From NCBI GenBank assembly GCA_021014325.1, contig CM037476.1, positions 18,450,827 through 18,514,826 on the forward strand: 64,000 nucleotides of DNA, in the 5' to 3' direction. This DNA comes from Plazaster borealis. Its lineage: Eukaryota > Echinodermata > Asteroidea > Forcipulatida > Labidiasteridae. Below, one piece after another: positions 20,846 to 31,423 of the stretch. Below the pieces are notes generated by a model that ran no database searches, had not been told where the DNA came from, and was given only the letters and a program-made list of their open reading frames with translations. Within the stretch, counting starts at the first letter, position 1. Every line of letters begins with the position of its first letter. The translations under genes and the position numbers were made by a program.

Positions 20846-21787
20846 TATTTGTAATATTAATTAGTGTTAGACACAATTAATGAAATATCCTCTGACCAGG
20901 ATGATCAGGAGTTAGTACAAAAATGACCTAAAGTAACACTAAAACAATAGGTTCCATCATTTTGCTTTTAAACCATTCCTTATATTAAATACATGTAAAT
21001 GTTTTTCCCAATATTATGGGAGGCATCATTGATTATTTATGTTGGATTATTTCTTTGAATACCTCTTTCAAGTCCAAATAATCACAAAGCATAAACTAAT
21101 AAGTGAAAACAAAACCTGGAATTCCTGCCCTTGCCTAGCCTGATATGAGACAAAAACTCAATTTACACTCTCGTGTTTTATAAATACATTTTTATTCCCA
21201 TCTGCCGGCGAAGCCGAAGAGGGAATGTCACACAAAGTGAAAACATAGTAAAATTTTCACATATAGTGACAATTTTCACCCAAAGGTTACTACTTCATAT
21301 AACACTGAACTACTGTGATTCATTTTGTTACTTTGGAAATAATGTACTTTAAAAAGTATATTTAAGTTGGCCAAAGTTGGGCATTGGTCATAATGTCATA
21401 GAGCATCATAAATTACATATTAGACAGAGCAATTAGGATACGGGTACCTGCAGGTAGCTGCTGGCAAATCTTATCAATTCACTCAAAATGGTAAACAGTA
21501 GATTCTAGTGACTATGTCCCATCAATAAGTTTAGGTGTGTATTTCCTGTATAAAAACTATTATACTAATGTTACCCAAAACACACTTTTCAACCAATTTT
21601 TTTAAAACTATAGTTCCATTAATTTTGGTTGTATTTTTTCCATTTTTATGTGAGGAAATCACAAAAACTTCCAGTAATTTATACAATACTGCAGGTTGGA
21701 ATTTTTTTTCGATCCAGAGTTCTCTCTGATCTATTTCAAGGAGGTAATGCATGAAGGGTGAATGTGTGTGCAAGTGGGTACCATAAT
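20846..21787. other. Intergenic sequence without recognised genes
   Basis: AT-rich; includes a small inverted stretch ATTCCCATCTGCCGGCG...CGAAGAGGGAAT near 21193-21226. No supported gene. Confidence 0.4.
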
Positions 21788-22140
21788 TTAATGGCAGGAT
21801 ATACTTTTGGTAATTGTCAAAGACAAGTATCCTCACTTGGTGTATCCCAACATTATGCATAAAATAACGCACCTGTCCAAATTTGGGCTCAATCGGTCAT
21901 CGAAGTTGCAAGAAAACAATGAAAGAAAAAACACCCTCGTTGCATAGAATATATGCATTCAAATACCTGAGGTAATTTTGGGGGTGAAAATTACCTCTTT
22001 CTCTAAAACTACACTATCTTCAAAGGAGTCGTTTCTCACACTGTTTTATAATATCAACAGCTCCCCAGTGCTCCCTACCAAGTAAGTTTTTTATGGTCAT
22101 TAACTAAAGAGTAATTACCAAAAGTATACCCTGCCTTAAA
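21788..22140 (-). mobile_element. Family-A MITE, reverse copy
   Basis: Starts TTAATGGCAGGATATAC and ends GTATACCCTGCCTTAA. GGTGTATCCCAACATTATGC and CATCGAAGTTGCAAGAAAAC show reversed family-A interior. Confidence 0.8.
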
Positions 22141-22502
22141 AAAACCTCTTACATCCAAATAGTCACGTGCAACCCAAACCCTGTGTTTGTGGTAATTGGA
22201 CATTACCATTGCAAAAAAGGTTCCAATTTCACACAATCTTGTAAAAATGGTTAGTACGGGAATATTCTCAGTAGCAGAAGCAAGTCATTTCCAAAAATGA
22301 TAAATAATAATACATTGTTTAGAAATTGCCCAGCTAGTCCTTTGCTAAGCATTTAAATGTGCCAATCAATATGCTTTATTTGCTGCTACACAACTTTTAA
22401 CGAAACTTGTCCCAAAGTGGATCAAAATGGATCAGCGTCCGATGATTCACTGCAGGGTCTCATATTTGTAGAGCTTCTTAAACTACTTGCTCTCTAAAAA
22501 CT

Positions 22503-22723
22503 AAGTGTTAAGTTCAACACTTTAAAGAGTGTTGTGAGTGACAACTCTTTGTAATGTTAAATTCTTCTGATTCAAAAGGAGTTACAACATTATATGTTAG
22601 ATTTAACTTGATGACATTGTTAATTACAATTTTTAATATTGTTAAATCTAACATTTTATAGAGTGTCACTGACCACACTCTTTAAAGTACAAATTCAACA
22701 CTGTTATGGTTTTAAGAGTGTTG
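22503..22723. mobile_element. Foldback element with repeated AACACT/AGTGTT words
   Basis: CAACACTTTAAAGAGTGTTG is itself palindromic at the left end. ACTCTTTAAAGT...CAACACT lies at the right. Internally GTTAGATTTAAC pairs with GTTAAATCTAAC. Non-coding MITE. Confidence 0.65.
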
Positions 22724-23279
22724 GAAATATAAAAACGTTATATGCTTATTACAAAAGTATTAGGTGTTTTTAGTATTGTTTCGGATAATGTCCTTACTAA
22801 GTAAATAAACTGCAAGTTGGCACATGAAGTCAAAGAACTGCAGGCCTGCATTTGACATTGTACAAGTACCTCATTGCCCTGTATGGCGTTTCCATGAAAT
22901 TTGCTAGCTACCTTGGACTTCATGTGTATGTACATCCACTGGTCATGCTTAAAGGCGGGTTTGTTGGTCTAATGAGGAGAATCACCGAGCGGTGATCGCC
23001 AGCGTCTTCTTGATTAGTCACTGATGCATAAGCGATAACTGTAAATTGTGTTTTTATGATCACGCGTCAAGTCACGCGATCGACTATAAACCAGCCTTAA
23101 GATACATTATATTCCAGGTCGGATTCTAAACACCAGCTCCTGTATGCTGTTGACCACATGGATCATGCGGAAGTTCAGTTACGATTCAAAAATGGAAAAA
23201 GTATATCTTCAATCGTCTTGAACTTCAGAGGACAACATTGATGTAAATTATGAGCGTCTTCATCTGAGGAGACTTGAAT

Positions 23280-23935
23280 GAGGCAATGGTGCTTGTGAAT
23301 AAATACTCACTGTGTGTGAGGAAACAGCACTGTCTCTAAGCTTCTCTATTTGACTGGATCACTGCTCATAAGATGCTACCTCTTTCTTCTGATGAGGCTA
23401 CCTCTGATAAGATGTATACCTCTTTCTTCTTCTGATGATACCTCTGATAAGATGCTACCTCTCTCGTCATGATCATGCTGCTTGTGCAATGGTGCTTGTG
23501 AATCAGTATTCATTGTGTGGGGAAACGGCACTGTCTCTACCAAGCTTCTCTAATTTTTTTGACTGGATCGCTGCTCATAAGATGCTACCTCTTTCTTCTG
23601 ATGACGTACCTCTGATAAAATTCTACCTCTCTTATTTATGATCCTGTTGCCTGTACAATTGTGCTTGTGAATCAGTACCCACTGTGTGGGAAAATAATAA
23701 TTAACACGTTCTTATATCGCATTTTATAATATGCGCTTTACATTTGAAAACATCACTGTCTCTACCAAGCTTCTCTGTTTGACTGGATCATTGCTCATAA
23801 GATAATGATGCTAGGCCTACCTCTGATAAGATGCTACCTCTGATAAGATGCTACCTCTCTCTTCATGATCATGTTGCTTGTGCAATGGTGCTTGTGAATA
23901 AATATTCACTGTGTGGGGAATTAGCTTTTTTTTGT
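23280..23935. repeat. Degenerate tandem repeat, about 170-200-bp unit, 3-4 copies
   Basis: CAATGGTGCTTGTGAAT recurs near 23284, 23487 and 23881 (variant near 23656); CACTGTCTCTA..AAGCTTCTCT and GGATC.CTGCTCATAAGATG recur between them. A shorter sub-repeat, CTACCTCTGATAAGATG, is embedded. Confidence 0.75.
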
Positions 23936-24338
23936 TAAATGGTGGACATGAAAAAACCCTGTTAACTTTACAAAGTTTATACTCAATAGCAGGTTGGTAA
24001 AGCCTTGAATCCCCCAATTCCTCCATATTAAGTCAACTGGGGAGTAATCAACAGGTTTAGTGCATGATGGTTTATAATTATTGGTAGATAGGCCTACATA
24101 CGTTAATTTCAGGACAAGAGAGAGTTAGGTGGGAAATCCATGTGTCAGTCATGAATTTTTACGGAACACGGTACGCAATGGATACACGGAATTGTGTGCA
24201 TTTCTTGGTGTGTGTATACTAATGTTGTTTTGGAGATTTTAAGATTATTGTTTAAGATTATTGTTTTATGAAGAAGCCTCTCTTCAATGGTAAAATGCTA
24301 TTCACAAGTCTATATTGAGTGTCGTAAAATAATCTCCT

Positions 24339-24362
24339 GCCGTCGTCGTCGTCGTCGTCGTT
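24339..24362. repeat. (CGT)n microsatellite
   Basis: Seven CGT units abutting the left TTAA of the family-B MITE at 24361. Confidence 0.9.
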
Positions 24363-24757
24363 AAAGGCATCGTACACGTTTGGTAGTTGGAGCCTATATT
24401 GTTTGTTTCAATCCTATATAGTTGTAGATATATACCATAAAACTAACCTGTGAAAATTTAATTTCAAAAAGTGGTAGCGTTTTTGAGATATTGCCAACAA
24501 TCTGGAGCGGTTATGTCCACGCAGGAAGAATAATCTGCATTGGAATACACACTCTGAGAAGCGTTACCGTAACGCTTCTCAATGTTGAAAATATTTTGGG
24601 GATAAAAAGTGATGTATTTTTCCATAACCGCAGTCCTTTGAAGTAAAAAGTCTCTCAAAATGCCTTATACTATCCAAAGCTGCTGTACTTCTTACCAAGT
24701 AAGTTTTTAATGCCATAAATTGTCAGAGTCATTACCAAACGTGTACGATGCCTTTAA
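24361..24757 (+). mobile_element. Family-B MITE, full length
   Basis: TTAAAGGCATCGTACACGTT at the left and CAAACGTGTACGATGCCTTTAA at the right are perfect inverted ends. The centre is the 25-bp palindrome starting GAGAAGCGTTAC (about 24556-24580). No coding capacity. Confidence 0.9.
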
Positions 24758-25294
24758 GCTCGGTTTTCGTGCCAATTCGTATTACTCGGGGCTGCGTTCA
24801 AGTTTGACGGCAAGTCACCTATTCACATTGCGCTTGTTTTACGTTTGTAAATCCCTGCAGTAGAACCAATTGATTTTCTTGCCATCGTCATCGTGCATGT
24901 TCTCAAGCCGAGGCTCTAAATAACACCCCCTCGTAACACTGCTGTTTGTAGATAAGTGTGGGGTAGTAACACGAGCCAAATTTATTGATAATTGGTCATT
25001 TTTGTTCATCAACTGTCATTTTTAGTAAAGATAGATCTGTAGTTGCAAGAAGTCAGGTTAGACCTTCGCTTCTTCCGCCATGTTCAACTTGTTCTCATTG
25101 TTTGATAAGATTGTTGCATATACCAACTATGGACTCCATTTATCATTTAATTAGAAGAAGTATGCCTACTGCATCAATGCCTACTGCATCAATTTGTATC
25201 AAAGCATCTTATCCTACTACCTGTACATTGAGCCTTAAGCCTTCCCTGAAACCATCTCAACTCCTGTGGAGTATGCAGCACCGACAACCAATTA

Positions 25295-25496
25295 ATGGGC
25301 ACACAGGTAGCTACTCATTCACATCAACAATCTCTACCCTCACAGGTGCCCATTTACTCCTGGGTGCTGAGAAGCAATGATATAATAGTGTATTGCCCAA
25401 GGACAGAAGTGTTATGACCGGGATTCAAACCCACACTCTGATGACTCGGCCATCAGAACTTGAGTCCGATGCTGTAGACCGCTTTGCCATGACACT
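25295..25496 (-). mobile_element. tRNA-derived SINE (family B), reverse copy
   Basis: On the minus strand it has a tRNA-like head with B-box GGGTTTGAATCCCGGTCAT followed by TTGGGCAATACAC and GTAAATGGGCACCTGTGAGG, matching the + strand copy at 51607-51957. Confidence 0.75.
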
Positions 25497-25555
25497 TTAA
25501 TTTTAAATCGCTATCTACTTTATGTGGGAGACGTTATGTTTAGCCAAAACTGAAA

Positions 25556-25559
25556 CTAC
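25556..25559. repeat. Target-site duplication CTAC (left)
   Basis: CTAC directly precedes the terminal TGTGGCGG and is repeated at 35489-35492 after the terminal ATCACA. Confidence 0.85.
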
Positions 25560-25794
25560 TGTGGCGGGCACAGACCGTTATCCAGTCTATGATTATTAAC
25601 TCGGACCCTTTCCCTTGCTAGCTCAAGTTAAAGTCACTAAGCGGACTTAAGGCTGAGTGACGAGATTCGTTTGGGAGGAAGTATACCGCCCGATTATAAA
25701 AGATTGTACACCTCTCTGTCAGAGTACACACAGTTCCCTAAAATAATCACACAAATAGGACACAGTTTAACAATGACCTTGACCTCAAAAGTAA

Positions 25795-25800
25795 TTTATT
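25795..25800 (-). terminator. AATAAA polyadenylation signal in the LTR
   Basis: AATAAA on the minus strand, duplicated at 34598-34603 in the 5' LTR. It is placed about 235 bp from the LTR 3' edge in element orientation. Confidence 0.5.
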
Positions 25801-26200
25801 GACATTCACCTTCAACTCCAGAAGTTGGGCAAAATAACCTAGCCTGTAAGCACTTAGAATGTGAGACCCCAAATTATCTACAAGTCATGTAAACAACTAC
25901 CTAGCAATACTCAATACCAGTGAAAGGCAACACATACACAGAGCACCACGCCGCGGTTGCACGCCTAGCCCAGCGCAACACCAGCTGCCTTGGGCCTTGA
26001 GCACACAGCTCGGTCCCGGCAACAACACACGACCCGCTCCGCTACACAGCCCTCCCAGAATCCAGTAGTTGTCTGCCTCGCACACAGCGACGGCAACCAT
26101 TGGGTCGTTGCACTTAACCCAGTTCAACTACACCGCAGTACAGCTAGCTCCGGCTGATCGTCTTGTGTATTTATCACGACGATCGCCTGCACGCGCACAG

Positions 26201-26210
26201 CCTTAAATAA
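26201..26210 (-). promoter_or_regulatory. TATA-like box in the LTR
   Basis: TTATTTAAGG on the minus strand; the equivalent in the 5' LTR is 35004-35013. It lies downstream of the U3 motifs and upstream of the polyadenylation signal, as expected at the U3/R border. Confidence 0.4.
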
Positions 26211-26580
26211 CGCTGCCTAAAATGCACAAATACCGCCAAAATTCACACAGAAAATAACACACTCACGTCTCTGTTCTAATCTTCTTCCCCACAGGCTCCT
26301 TTTACCCTCAATATTACTCCCAATTTACACAAAGTAATGAATAACTCTCATATACTTACTATACTTGCTGCACTCAAATTTCTGGAACAAGTCCCTCCCT
26401 GCAACCCAAAACAGCAGCATTTTATCACGCTTTCCTGAAAGCCATGTGCACGCCCAACAGCGCACAATATCTTACATAAACTCAACTAACTTCTTAAAAG
26501 TTACGGGCAACTAGCCCAACTGAACTACAACTACCGCACCAATCAGAGTTCACCTGACTTCTCGTGGCGGGAACTTGCAC

Positions 26581-26652
26581 CTTGCACCAACCCTATTGGT
26601 GCAAGCTGAACACATGACTGATGACGTCGTTCACATATCACGTGCGACGTCA
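26581..26652 (-). promoter_or_regulatory. LTR U3 control region: hairpin plus CRE-like and E-box motifs
   Basis: CTTGCACCAA-CCCTA-TTGGTGCAAG is a perfect inverted repeat (26581-26605). TGACGTCG (26622-26629) and CGACGTCA (26645-26652) are mirror CRE-like sites flanking an E-box CACGTG (26639-26644). The same array lies at 35384-35455 in the 5' LTR. Binding of CREB/ATF or bHLH factors is inferred from motifs only. Confidence 0.5.
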
Positions 26653-26685
26653 CATGACGAATTCAACTCATGCAATTCCATCACA

Positions 26686-27295
26686 AAGGCCCGAGCTTGG
26701 CCGAGTATGACCCCATACTCTTAGCCATACCTAACACAAAAATGGAATGCATGAAACTTCACAAACTTTTAAAATACAATATAACACATAAGAAAACACC
26801 TTTAAGCCAATTACGTATGCACAGAAAGTCCCCCTGAAACTTCACCTAAATTTGCTCATTAAATATGCACAAGTTTAACTCAAAGAAAATTTTCACCAAA
26901 ATTTGCTCGTTACGTATGCGCAAAGTTTCTAACATGACCAGGACTTTACACTTTATACAATAAAAATGGACTTACTTGATTTTACACAGAATACAACATG
27001 TGATCTTTGGCTGATTACACTTGCATAGCTTCGTTCTTTACACAAAATCAAACATTTCGTCTTAAATTACACATTTACACACTGATTCAAAAATTTACCT
27101 GGGATTCCTTACACAATGATCAAAATGGACTTTTCGCTTATACATGGCAAAGATCAAGGCACTACGTTACATAAATAAACACTTATGGATATGAAAATAG
27201 ACATAGAAAAATATATGATGTACTAAAACCTGTAAATGCTGGCAAAAAGGGATAAGATACCTTATGAACCATGGCAAGAAACTAATAGTAAGAAA
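26686..27295 (-). other. Non-coding 3' region of the retrotransposon
   Basis: About 610 bp between the zinc-finger frame and the 3' LTR. TTACGTATGCACA-type words recur near 26812, 26856 and 26911 within degenerate direct repeats. The polypurine tract next to the LTR is weak (minus strand CTCGGGCCTT). Confidence 0.5.
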
Positions 27296-28064
27296 CTAAT
27301 AACAAGGGAACCCGACTGGCTTGCCCTCCTCGTCAACCTGTACTTGATGGAAGTGTTGGGTGCGCGACTCCTCTCTCTTGATTACCCGGCCATCTAGGAT
27401 GTACTCTGCGGTGATGTGTCGCTTCACTATAGCGAATCTCATCCTCTTTGGCAGTGGGGCAGCCAGGCCTCCCTCTGGGAACAACTGGGTAGGGGGTCGG
27501 TCAAGGGTTGGTGCCGTTGAGGAGGCAGACGATGAAGTGGAGGATGAGGCTGCGGCTGCAGCTTCCCTCATCTGCTCTAACATAGCCCGTGGTTTCACAC
27601 CTGTTCGGGCAGGGCCGACGACTTTTGGGATCGGGGCGGTTGGACTCATTTGCTCTTCTGTCTGAGCAGGTGGGGCAACTGTGGGGGCCAGGCTGTGTCC
27701 TGTAGCTCTGCCATCGGGGTTGGCGACAGAGATAACACAGCTACCTCCCCCTGCAGAGGCATCTCAACATTCTCTGAACGGGGTCCCCAGCTGACTCCAC
27801 CTCCACTCTGGCCACTGACGGTTCCCCTGTCTGCAGTGCATCGCTGGCTCTTCTGTTAGACTCTGGGTGAGCCTCTCTGAGGTGGCGCATGATGGTCCCA
27901 AGTTGACCAGCTTTGTATGAGCAAAACTCACAGGACATGGTTCTCTCTCCATGCTGTGCCTCGATGTGCTGCCACAGGCCCGGCCTGTTGGGGTAGGAGT
28001 TCATGCACTGCCTGCATCTGTAACGCCGAGGTTTGGCGACCACCTTGCCAGCTCCTTTCTGCAT
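27296..28064 (-). pseudogene. Extra 3' reading frame with two C2H2 zinc fingers
   Basis: Between pol and the 3' LTR, where env sits in retroviruses. From ATG at 28064 the protein has two fingers with ideal spacing: Cys17, Cys20, His33, His38 and Cys45, Cys48, His61, His66. The start of finger 1 reads YRCRQCMNSY and of finger 2 MSCEFCSYKA. A second open piece (27649-27296) is Ala/Ser-rich then basic (KRMRFAIVKRH) and ends VGFPCY. Both pieces are open in overlapping frames, so one or two one-base changes split what was probably one protein of about 250 residues. On the element strand a pyrimidine-rich stretch and CAG (28070-28072) precede the ATG, a possible splice acceptor for a subgenomic mRNA. 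A role as DNA- or RNA-binding accessory protein is inferred. Confidence 0.65.
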
Positions 28065-28115
28065 CCTGACTGGTTTGATAAATATAGAAAGAAACGAGAG
28101 CAAGAGAGGGGTCAT

Positions 28116-28669
28116 TACTCTACTGCAACCAATCTCACAACAACTCTCCCAAATAAACCACTACGTACAACAACTTCAGGGGGGAACTTTCCCTTCCCCT
28201 TCAAAACTTAATTTTTGTTACAATGCACTGTGACTTTAGCGCAACTACATATGGGAATTTTCATCCTTCCCGCTCAAAACACTAAATATTTACAACGATT
28301 GGCCCTAACGATACCTAAGAGGCAACCTGTGTGTTCGCCTCGGGTTATGCCTGGCCAGCGTGTTCACTTTTCTACTGGCAGATTACTCTGCATGTCTTCA
28401 CCCAGTCCTTCTGCATCAGAGGCAGGGACCAACTCATTGTTGCTGGGGACAACCTCCTCTAGGGAGCTCTCCACCTCCAGAACCTCCTCCTGTGAGGGTG
28501 TAACCTTCTCGATGAGGGCTCTCTGTCACCTCCTCACGAGGGCAGCCACCTCTCCAGCAAGGGGCTTTCCGTCACCACCTCACTAGATGGACTGTCCCAA
28601 GGTTCAATTGCCTCCCCAACATACGGCTTCAACCTGTCAACATGGACAACTTTGAGTTTGCCTCCTTCC
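28116..28669 (-). pseudogene. pol C-terminal tail in a shifted frame
   Basis: After the integrase frame closes, another frame carries VHVDRLKPY (28621-28647), the usual end of the gypsy integrase C-terminal domain. It then runs into two degenerate copies of an EVTESP-containing acidic segment. The end of the protein could not be fixed. Confidence 0.6.
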
Positions 28670-30448
28670 TCAACTGGATGCGAACAACCACATCAGACAG
28701 TTTCTTAACCACGAGCCAAGGTCCTTCCCATCGCAATTGCAGTTTGGGGACAAGTGCTTTTTCTTGGCCGGGTTGAACAACCACACAAACTGTCCCTCTC
28801 TCAGACCATGCTCTGATGCACGCCTGTCATAGTTCTTCTTCTGTCTCTTGGCACTCTTGCCGAGACACTCCTCTGCCCTACCATGTGCTATTTGCATGTT
28901 ACCCCTCAACCTTTCGGCAAAGTCAGTTTTGGTGTCTTCCTGATTTTCGGGACACCCTGCCACCAAATCTACTGGAAGATAAACCTCCCGGCCAAGCATC
29001 ATCATGTTTGGCGACTCTCCAGTCGATTCCTGAGGAGTACATCGATACGCAAAGGTGGCATAGGGAAGGAACTCATCCCAGTCCTTCTGCCTCTTCTTTG
29101 GATCGATCATGACTGACACCATGTTGATTAGCGTCTTATTAAACCTTTCAACCATGCCATCTGATTTTGGATTATAGGCGGTCGTTCGGGTTTTTGTGAT
29201 TCCAAGGAGCCGGCACATCTCACTAAACACCTCAGATTCAAAATTCCGGCCCTGATCAGAATGAAGTTCTTGGGGCACCCCAAACTTACAAACAAATTCG
29301 TTCACCAGTTTCAGGGCAACCGTACCCGCAGTGGAGTCAGGAAGCGGATATGCCTCCATCCACTTGGTGCAATAGTCACCCACCACCATGATCCACAGGT
29401 TACCACTGTCTGTCTTAGGCAGTGGCCCGAGCAAGTCTATTGCTACCCGTTCCATAGGAACGCCAACACGATACTGCTGTAAAGGGGCAACCCTTCTCTT
29501 TGCAGCAGACTTCCTCCTGGCACAGAGGTCACAAACCCTCAAACATGACCGAACATCCGCAGACATTCCTGGCCAAAAATACCTGTATTTGACCTTGGCG
29601 AGTGTCTTATTAACACCTAAGTGTCCACTGAGTTGCCCACCATGCAACTCACTGAGGATACCCTTCCTGAACTTCTGTGGCAAGACCAGGAGCCATCTTA
29701 TCAACTTCCCATCATCCGACTCCCATCGTTTGTAGAGAATCCCATCCTTTACTTCTAGTTGATCCCATTGGGACCAATAGGTCTTGGAGGCTACTGAGGA
29801 GTGGGACTGCGTCTTCCACTCTGGACGACTACTACCATCCTCTTTGGACTTGAGGACCCAACTCATCGTCCCATCGCCCAGCTGTGCCTCTCGCAAAGCA
29901 TCCCTCGAAATGATAGGTCTGGCCTCCAGACCCCTTACAATCAACTCCTCACCCTTAGGTTTTACCCCGGGTTTCTCACCACTTGGCTGCTCATCAATGG
30001 TCATCTCTTGTCGGCCGCACTGTTTGCACTGTCTCCGCGACAACCCATCAGCGTTGCCATGCTTTCTACCAGGTCTATGCTCCACCGTCAAGTCATACTG
30101 TGAGATGACTTCCATCCATCGAGCCAGCTGACCCTCCGGGTTCTTAAAATTAAGGACCCACTGCAATGCAGCATGGTCAGTTCTTACTTTGACCTTCTGA
30201 CCATACAAATACTGTTTGAAATACTTCAAATACATGACCACAGCCAACAACTCACGTCGAGTCACGCAATAGTTGCGCTCAGGTCTACTGAGCTTGCGAC
30301 TTGCGTAAGCCAGGACTTTTTCCTCACCATCTTGGACCTGTGAGAGTACCGCCCCGATGCCCTCTCCACTGGCATCGGTGTCCAAGACAAAATCACCTTC
30401 TGGATTGGGGTATGACAAGATTGGGGCAGACTGCATTCTGTCCTTCAA
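28670..30448 (-). CDS. pol: pol, RNase H and integrase region
   Basis: 592 codons. RNase H: VLDTDASGEGIGAVLSQ (Asp23), Glu66, TDHAALQW (Asp91), GNADGLSR (Asp134). Integrase: HHCC zinc domain (His269, His276, Cys306, Cys309) and catalytic core Asp338, Asp398, Glu434, with the exact D-35-E spacing. All catalytic residues are intact. The stretch 30449-30649 carries the RT connection in two shifted frames (one-base breaks at 30575-30578 and about 30490-30498). The C-terminus is shifted by two further one-base changes (about 28743-28749 and 28668-28676). Confidence 0.95.
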   Translation of the reverse strand: MKDRMQSAPILSYPNPEGDFVLDTDASGEGIGAVLSQVQDGEEKVLAYASRKLSRPERNYCVTRRELLAVVMYLKYFKQYLYGQKVKVRTDHAALQWVLNFKNPEGQLARWMEVISQYDLTVEHRPGRKHGNADGLSRRQCKQCGRQEMTIDEQPSGEKPGVKPKGEELIVRGLEARPIISRDALREAQLGDGTMSWVLKSKEDGSSRPEWKTQSHSSVASKTYWSQWDQLEVKDGILYKRWESDDGKLIRWLLVLPQKFRKGILSELHGGQLSGHLGVNKTLAKVKYRYFWPGMSADVRSCLRVCDLCARRKSAAKRRVAPLQQYRVGVPMERVAIDLLGPLPKTDSGNLWIMVVGDYCTKWMEAYPLPDSTAGTVALKLVNEFVCKFGVPQELHSDQGRNFESEVFSEMCRLLGITKTRTTAYNPKSDGMVERFNKTLINMVSVMIDPKKRQKDWDEFLPYATFAYRCTPQESTGESPNMMMLGREVYLPVDLVAGCPENQEDTKTDFAERLRGNMQIAHGRAEECLGKSAKRQKKNYDRRASEHGLREGQFVWLFNPAKKKHLSPNCNCDGKDLGSWLRNCLMWLFASS

Positions 30449-30649
30449 CTCATCAAATGCCCCTTGGCAAGACTCCGTCCATGCAAACTCCTTGATTTCT
30501 CAGTCAAGGCATGCAACGGACTGGCAATTTCCGCAAACCTACAAATGAACTTCCGGTAATAAGAGGCGAGGCCCAAAAGCTTCTCACATCTCTTACACAC
30601 TTCGGAGTAGGCCATTCGGCTACAGCTTTCACCTTTTCCGGGTCTGTTG

Positions 30650-31423
30650 CTACCCCTCTGAGGACACAATGTGCCCCAGATAAGCCACTGACGTTTGAAG
30701 CAAGTGACACTTGCTGGGCTTCAATTTGAGTCCTGCATGTCGCAATCTGTCCAACACAACTCTCAGACGATGTAGAGTTTCCATTACTGTTCGACCAAAA
30801 ACAATGACATCGTCTAAGTAAACCAACAAGATCTCCCACTGCAACCCAGCCATGACCTTCTCCATGAGCCGTTCAAACGTTGCCGGGGCGTTGCATAACC
30901 CAAAGGGCATGCATTTCCACTTGTACAAACCATTTCTCACAACAAATGTTGACTTTTGGCTGGCGTCCTCATCAAGAGCAACTTGCCAATACCCTGATGC
31001 CAAGTCAAGTGTCGTAAACCACTTAGCCCCATTCAGAGCGTCAAAAGTTTCATCGATACGTGGCACAGGATATGCATCTTTGATGGTGACTGCGTTCAAC
31101 TTTCTGTAATCCACACAGAAACGCTGAGTCCCATCCTTTTTCCGAACCAAAACAACATTTGCAGCCCACGGACTGTCTGAGGGCTCAATAACACCTCTCT
31201 TCTCGAGATCTGCCACCTGTCTCTGGATTTCTTGCTGATTGCAGTAGGGGTGCTTTCTTGGCCTTTCTTTGACTGGCCTGGCACTTCCCGTCTTAATTTG
31301 GTGTTCAACAATATTGGTTTTTCCAATGTCATGTTCTCCCCTTGAGAACACATCCTGATAGTCATGCAAGCACTTCTGAACCTCACTGTAGTACTTAGCC
31401 TCAAGGTTGGCCGTACCGCTCAT
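30650..31423 (-). CDS. pol: pol, reverse transcriptase region
   Basis: 257 codons. Shows the standard RT blocks: VIEPSDSPWAANVVLVRKKD, VDYRKLNAVT, FTTLDLASGYWQV (catalytic Asp140), MPFGLCNAPATFERLM and LLVYLDDVIVF (YLDD, 202-205), then YLGHIVSSEG. It ends at 30650 where a G4 run (30653-30656) appears one base short of continuing into the connection domain. Function: RNA- and DNA-dependent DNA synthesis for the element. Confidence 0.95.
   Translation of the reverse strand: MSGTANLEAKYYSEVQKCLHDYQDVFSRGEHDIGKTNIVEHQIKTGSARPVKERPRKHPYCNQQEIQRQVADLEKRGVIEPSDSPWAANVVLVRKKDGTQRFCVDYRKLNAVTIKDAYPVPRIDETFDALNGAKWFTTLDLASGYWQVALDEDASQKSTFVVRNGLYKWKCMPFGLCNAPATFERLMEKVMAGLQWEILLVYLDDVIVFGRTVMETLHRLRVVLDRLRHAGLKLKPSKCHLLQTSVAYLGHIVSSEG

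Larger units (their letters stand above)
25560..26685 (-). repeat. 3' LTR of the retrotransposon
   Basis: 1,126 bp. In element orientation it begins TGTGATGG and ends CCGCCACA. It contains a U3 CRE/E-box cluster (26622-26652), a perfect 10-bp inverted repeat (26581-26605), a TATA-like TTATTTAAGG (26201-26210) and an AATAAA signal (25795-25800). Confidence 0.97.

Noticed and set aside
25897..26127. 76-codon reverse-strand frame, repeated at 34700-34930
   Set aside because: It lies wholly inside the LTRs and is repeated only because the LTRs are. There is no known LTR-encoded protein of this kind.
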